A program made the position numbers and the translations under genes. Below the pieces are notes generated by a model that saw nothing but the letters and a program-made list of their open reading frames with translations, searched no databases and had not been told where the DNA came from. DNA of 9,182 nucleotides from Firmicutes bacterium UBA3553 (GTDB lineage: Bacteria; Bacillota; Clostridia; Tissierellales; Sedimentibacteraceae): contig DFOA01000055.1 in assembly GCA_002381185.1 (NCBI GenBank), positions 1-9,182 on the forward strand. The letters run 5' to 3'. This document shows positions 5,860-9,182 of this stretch, piece after piece; within the stretch, counting starts at the first letter, position 1; each line of letters begins with the position of its first letter.

Positions 5860-6231
5860 ATGGAATTCAACAATAATATACCTATATATATACAGGTAAT
5901 GGAAAAAATTAAACAAGACATAGTAACAGGCAAGCTTAAACCTGGGGATAAAATGCCTTCCTCGAGAGATTTTTCAACCGAGCTGGGAATTAATTTCAAT
6001 ACAGTTGCAAGAGTTTATAAGGAGATGGAAATGGAAGAAATCTTATTTACCCGAAGGGGTCTGGGAACATTCATTACGGAAACAACAGAAAAAATCGACC
6101 GTTTACGATATGAAATGGCTAAAAAACAAATAGATACATTTATAAAAGGCATGAGCCAAATAGGATACACAAAGGAAGACATGATTAAATTTATAGAAAT
6201 TGAAGATAATTATAAAGAAAGGAATGAATAA
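5860..6231 (+). CDS. GntR-family transcriptional regulator, YtrA subfamily
   Basis: A 123-residue DNA-binding protein with an N-terminal winged helix-turn-helix. It opens with PIYIQVMEKIKQDIVTGKLKPGDKMPSSR (8-36), followed by the recognition region LGINFNTVARVYKEME (42-57) and a wing RRGLGTFI (65-72). The tail after about residue 75 is short and helical, without the large ligand-binding domain of FadR or HutC types; this is the YtrA pattern, which usually regulates an adjacent ABC transporter. GAAGGTGA (5849-5856) is the SD for the ATG. The stop codon overlaps the start region of the ABC ATPase gene, so the genes form one operon. It probably represses its own promoter through the dyad at 5807-5840; the inducer is unknown. 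Confidence 0.94.
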   Translation: MEFNNNIPIYIQVMEKIKQDIVTGKLKPGDKMPSSRDFSTELGINFNTVARVYKEMEMEEILFTRRGLGTFITETTEKIDRLRYEMAKKQIDTFIKGMSQIGYTKEDMIKFIEIEDNYKERNE

Positions 6232-6931
6232 GTTGGAATTATTAAAATTAGAACATTTAAACAAAAAATACTATAACAAGACTGCACTGGACGATGTTAC
6301 TCTGAATCTGGAGAAAGGCAAAATTTATGGGCTCTTAGGCCCTAACGGAAGCGGCAAAACAACACTTATGAAAATTATAGCAGGACTGCACAAGCAGACA
6401 TCAGGCGAGGCATATTTAAATAACGAACCTCTGTCATATAAAACAAAAGCAAATTTATCATATATGCCAACAGAAAATTTTTTGTATGATTCTTTTAAAG
6501 TTAAGGATGCTGTCAAATTTTATGCAGATATGTACGATGACTTCCAGGAAGAAAATGCCTATAAGGTATTGAAGGAGATCAACGTTGACACTGAATTCAG
6601 AATATCAAAGCTATCCTCGGGATTAGTCGGAAAATTGAAAGTTGCACTTGCTTTATCAAGAAATGTTGATTTATATATGTTGGATGAACCGTTAAACGGA
6701 GTTGATGTATTGTCGAGAGATGTAATAATGGATTTAATAACCAGATCCTATGGCGAAAACAAAACTATTGTGATATCAACTCATTTAGTAAGTGAAATAG
6801 AAAAGATCCTTGACTTTGTCATATTCTTAAAGGACGGCAGGGTCGAACTTTCAGGCGACACGGAAGAACTTCGAATATCGCGGGAAATGTCCATTGAAGG
6901 AATTTATAAGGAGGTTTTTAAGAATGCTTAA
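6224..6931 (+). CDS. ABC transporter ATP-binding protein (YtrB/BcrA-like)
   Basis: The cytoplasmic ATPase that would power the membrane protein encoded next. The protein has 235 residues. Walker A is GPNGSGKTT (39-47), followed by the Q-loop region SYMPTENFLY (79-88), which has Glu instead of Gln. The signature is LSSGLVGKLKVALAL (130-144), with the second position of the usual LSGG changed to Ser. Walker B is LYMLDEP (150-156) with catalytic E155, and the switch histidine is in STHLV (H187). The ATG at 6224 overlaps the GntR stop and directly follows AAAGGA with no spacer; the in-frame TTG at 6233 lies 9 nt after that SD and is an equally good or better start. The last 8 bp overlap the permease gene. 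Context suggests export or membrane-stress resistance; the substrate cannot be named. Confidence 0.93.
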   Translation: MNKLELLKLEHLNKKYYNKTALDDVTLNLEKGKIYGLLGPNGSGKTTLMKIIAGLHKQTSGEAYLNNEPLSYKTKANLSYMPTENFLYDSFKVKDAVKFYADMYDDFQEENAYKVLKEINVDTEFRISKLSSGLVGKLKVALALSRNVDLYMLDEPLNGVDVLSRDVIMDLITRSYGENKTIVISTHLVSEIEKILDFVIFLKDGRVELSGDTEELRISREMSIEGIYKEVFKNA

Positions 6932-7694
6932 TTTAATAAAGTATGAGTTCATAAAAAAGTATAAATTAATTCTTATTACATTAATTATATCAGCTGCATT
7001 GAATTTATTTTTGCTCACAAAAGGAACTGGCGGAAGTGCGGTATTCTTAACTTTATTTCCAATAATTATGTCCATTTTGTACATGGTTGATATAATTAAA
7101 ATGTACAGTGATGATTTAAATAAAAGGTCCGGATACATGTTGTTTATGACTCCAAACAGCGGTTACAAAATAATAGTGTCTAAACTTTTTACCGCAATTA
7201 TTGAAGGATTGGCCATATTATTGCTGTATTTTATATTCATATTAATTAACGGAGCATATATTATCATCCTTTCAGGAGCCGATATTAACTTCAATGAAAT
7301 TATTTATGCTGTGAACAGGCTGATGTCAGGAAACTTGGGATTTAATTTAGGCCATGTGTTCATGTTCATGCTGACCGGACTTTTATTCTTGATAAGTTTT
7401 TTAACCACTGCTTACACAGCAATGACTATTAGAAAAAGTATATTTTCTGAAATTAAATTTGGTGGTGCCCTGAGTTTTGTAATATTTTTACTGTTAAACT
7501 GGGGGATCTCTCGTTTATCCGCTCAATTTTTCGACATTCTGACACCATATTATAATTCATTTTCTTTTGTGACACGCCCGACAGCTACTGAATTGGTTTA
7601 TATGTTATTACCATTAAATGTTTCGTTCATAATCCAAAGCATAATTTTAACCCTTTGCTCAGGTTATCTTTTAGAAAAGAAAATAAATTTATAG
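6924..7694 (+). CDS. ABC transporter membrane protein
   Basis: A 256-residue integral membrane protein, predicted partner of the ATPase before it. About six hydrophobic segments are visible, near residues 14-32, 38-57, 88-118, 142-166, 180-199 and 226-250. A short basic N-terminus (KYEFIKKYK) is typical of ABC-2 type permeases. No catalytic or substrate-binding motif can be read. The ATG at 6924 is well supported by AAGGAGG (6908-6914) 9 nt upstream and overlaps the ATPase gene by 8 bp, so the pair is translationally coupled. The reading frame is open further upstream, but that start would lie before the SD. No clear terminator follows; an insertion sequence begins within the next 170 bp. Confidence 0.9.
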   Translation: MLNLIKYEFIKKYKLILITLIISAALNLFLLTKGTGGSAVFLTLFPIIMSILYMVDIIKMYSDDLNKRSGYMLFMTPNSGYKIIVSKLFTAIIEGLAILLLYFIFILINGAYIIILSGADINFNEIIYAVNRLMSGNLGFNLGHVFMFMLTGLLFLISFLTTAYTAMTIRKSIFSEIKFGGALSFVIFLLLNWGISRLSAQFFDILTPYYNSFSFVTRPTATELVYMLLPLNVSFIIQSIILTLCSGYLLEKKINL

Positions 7695-7860
7695 CAATAA
7701 GATGTTTATGCCACAGGGCAGAAATTTCAATAGAAAATTAAAATATTATAAGGGGTAAAGTTTGAAACTAATACGTAGCATGTAGCCAATAAAAATAGGT
7801 AAAGAAAACAAGCCATTCACAAATCAAGAATGACAAAAGTTGATATATATTGAGACAAGA
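7695..7860. other. Intergenic stretch holding the downstream end of the IS110 element
   Basis: No gene or strong terminator is visible in these 166 bp. The IS boundary must lie somewhere here, but IS110-type elements have no obvious terminal inverted repeats or target duplications, so I cannot place it. The stretch is AT-rich like the host. A short repeated GTAGC occurs at 7776-7786. Confidence 0.4.
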
Positions 7861-9114
7861 TTAAGTGTTTACAGCAGAGCCATCTGTTATGATGTATCCT
7901 CTTTTCCTTAGAAGGTCCAGAGCCTGAGCTTTAGTCAGAATCTTAGATTCATTGACAGGGCGATGCTCTGAGAACCCTTTCGAGGTATATGGCTCAAGCT
8001 TGCTCAAAATGTTCCAGATAGCGGTCAGGAGCATTTTGCATACAGCAATAATAGCCTTTTTGTGACCCCTGCGGGTTTTGATTCTGTGATATCGCTCTTT
8101 AAACTCAGGATGTTTTTTTGATTTGAGAAGTGCATTGGCAACCTGAACGAGAAGAGGCTTAAGATAACAACCGGCACGAGAGATACGTGTGGATTTTACC
8201 TTACTGGCACTCTGGTCATTGCGAGGACAGCAACCAGCCCAGGAAAGAAGATTCTTAGATGACGGAAAAACTGACATGTCCGGTCCAATTTCAGACATAA
8301 CAGCAATGGAAGTCATCGGATTGGAATCAAATCCCGGAATAGTGCGAAGCAAATTTAGAGCAGCAGAAAAGGGTTTTACCACGATAAGTATTTCCTGCTC
8401 GATTTTCTCTTTGTGGGCTTCAAGCTCGTCGATGTGAGAGAGGCATTCACGCAGCTTGATAGCCTGCTCAGGGGAGATAGCACCATCAACGGCAGCTTGT
8501 ATTTCTCCAATAGGAGTTTTACATCGACCGTCAACAAAAGGAGCAACATCAAAAGTCTCACCGGGATGGTCTAACATGTAGTTAGTAATAGATCTGGAAG
8601 ACTTTCCGAAAACATCACTGAAAACATCATCAAGCTTGAGATTGGAAACTGTAAGACAGTTCTGAGCACGATTCTTTTCGCCGGTCAACATATTAGTCAG
8701 CTTGAAGCGGTAACGAATCAGGTCACGCAGATGACGTATTTCAGGAGAAGGGATAAAGCTAGGCTTAATCATATCGCACATGAATAAATCACAAATCCAT
8801 TTAGCATCCTTTCGGTCGGTTTTGTTACCTTTTTGAGGCTTTGTGTATTTAGGATGAGCCAGAGTAACAAAACAGTTTTTTTCAAGAATGTTAAAAACAG
8901 GAATCCAATACTTGCCGGCAGATTCCATACAAACTTCTATACAGGAGTATTTCGCAAGCCAATCAGACAACTCATTAAGACCTTTAGAAAAGGAAGAGAA
9001 GCGAGCTTGTTTATACTCAGTACGACCGTTTGTGTCGGTAATGCCGATGCAGGCAAAGATCCAGGTTTTGTGGACATCAAGACCACAACAGTTTTTACGA
9101 AAGATTTTGAACAT
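7861..9114 (-). CDS. IS110-family transposase (DEDD recombinase)
   Basis: The recombinase that excises and inserts the element. The protein has 417 residues and looks intact. The N-terminal RuvC-like DEDD domain shows GLDVHK (D13), VCMESAGKYW (E64) and KTDRKDAKW (D100 and D103). A helical linker (about 125-250) leads to the C-terminal Tnp_IS110 domain, with LLRTIPGFD (255-263), LSWAGCCPRNDQSASK (290-305) and ISRAGCYLKPLL (311-322); S302 fits the position of the family's catalytic serine. Start: the ATG at 9114 has AGGAGG 6 nt upstream; the frame is open further up to the window edge, but that part has no family similarity I can see. It is transcribed towards the ABC operon. Intact motifs suggest it may still be active. 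Confidence 0.95.
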   Translation of the reverse strand: MFKIFRKNCCGLDVHKTWIFACIGITDTNGRTEYKQARFSSFSKGLNELSDWLAKYSCIEVCMESAGKYWIPVFNILEKNCFVTLAHPKYTKPQKGNKTDRKDAKWICDLFMCDMIKPSFIPSPEIRHLRDLIRYRFKLTNMLTGEKNRAQNCLTVSNLKLDDVFSDVFGKSSRSITNYMLDHPGETFDVAPFVDGRCKTPIGEIQAAVDGAISPEQAIKLRECLSHIDELEAHKEKIEQEILIVVKPFSAALNLLRTIPGFDSNPMTSIAVMSEIGPDMSVFPSSKNLLSWAGCCPRNDQSASKVKSTRISRAGCYLKPLLVQVANALLKSKKHPEFKERYHRIKTRRGHKKAIIAVCKMLLTAIWNILSKLEPYTSKGFSEHRPVNESKILTKAQALDLLRKRGYIITDGSAVNT

Positions 9115-9182
9115 AAAGTTCCTCCTGCGAAAATATTTGCAGTGCTGGCAGGGACTGGTCATCCGGCGAAATCGAGTCAACT
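7861..9182 (-). mobile_element. IS110-family insertion sequence, upstream end outside the window
   Basis: The element is recognised by its DEDD recombinase gene and a base composition visibly richer in G+C than the neighbouring genes. Its true ends are not determined: the downstream end lies in 7695-7860, and the upstream non-coding end continues past 9182. In this family one non-coding end commonly encodes the guide (bridge) RNA that pairs with donor and target DNA. Here the upstream end is cut off after 68 bp. Confidence 0.85.

Noticed and set aside
8189..8561. Small reading frames inside the transposase gene on both strands
   Set aside because: They overlap the intact IS110 recombinase frame, lack SD sites and show no recognisable protein features.
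1..9182. CRISPR array, tRNA or rRNA gene inside the window
   Set aside because: No regularly spaced identical repeats and no cloverleaf or rRNA sequence were seen. The rRNA operon is only inferred to lie beyond the left edge.

Overview
The window is AT-rich DNA that looks like a low-GC Bacillota chromosome, most likely a member of Clostridia or a relative. The evidence is the gene order birA-dusB-greA-lysS, strong Shine-Dalgarno (SD) sites of AAGGAGG type, TTG start codons, and near-consensus housekeeping promoters. I cannot name the species.

Layout. (1) Positions 1-498 hold no gene. They contain five complete promoters and the -35 box of a sixth, all on the minus strand and firing leftwards out of the window. 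Each has a perfect TTGACA, and each complete one has exactly 17 bp to a TAnnnT box preceded by TGn. This is the architecture of a stacked stable-RNA promoter, so an rRNA (or tRNA) operon probably begins just beyond the left edge. (2) Positions 499-5729 are a minus-strand cluster: a class V aminotransferase, a biotin-protein ligase-like protein, dusB, greA and lysS, closed by an intrinsic terminator. It has one promoter before the aminotransferase and a perfect-consensus internal promoter before greA. (3) Positions 5789-7694 are a divergent plus-strand operon: a YtrA-type GntR repressor, an ABC ATPase and an ABC membrane protein. An imperfect dyad over the promoter suggests autoregulation. (4) Positions about 7861-9182 are an IS110-family insertion sequence on the minus strand. 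Its recombinase gene is complete, but its upstream end lies outside the window.

How the genes work together. greA and lysS serve transcription elongation and tRNA charging, and dusB modifies tRNA; with the presumed rRNA operon this is a translation and growth neighbourhood. The aminotransferase and birA homologue add amino-acid and cofactor metabolism. The GntR-ABC operon is a separate, probably signal-inducible export or stress module.

I do not see a convincing new defence or mobile system. The most unusual points are the promoter stack, the altered ligand-binding loop of the BirA homologue, a terminator-like hairpin in the short leader of the aminotransferase gene, and the same TTAATTAATTAA palindrome placed in two promoters of the minus-strand cluster.
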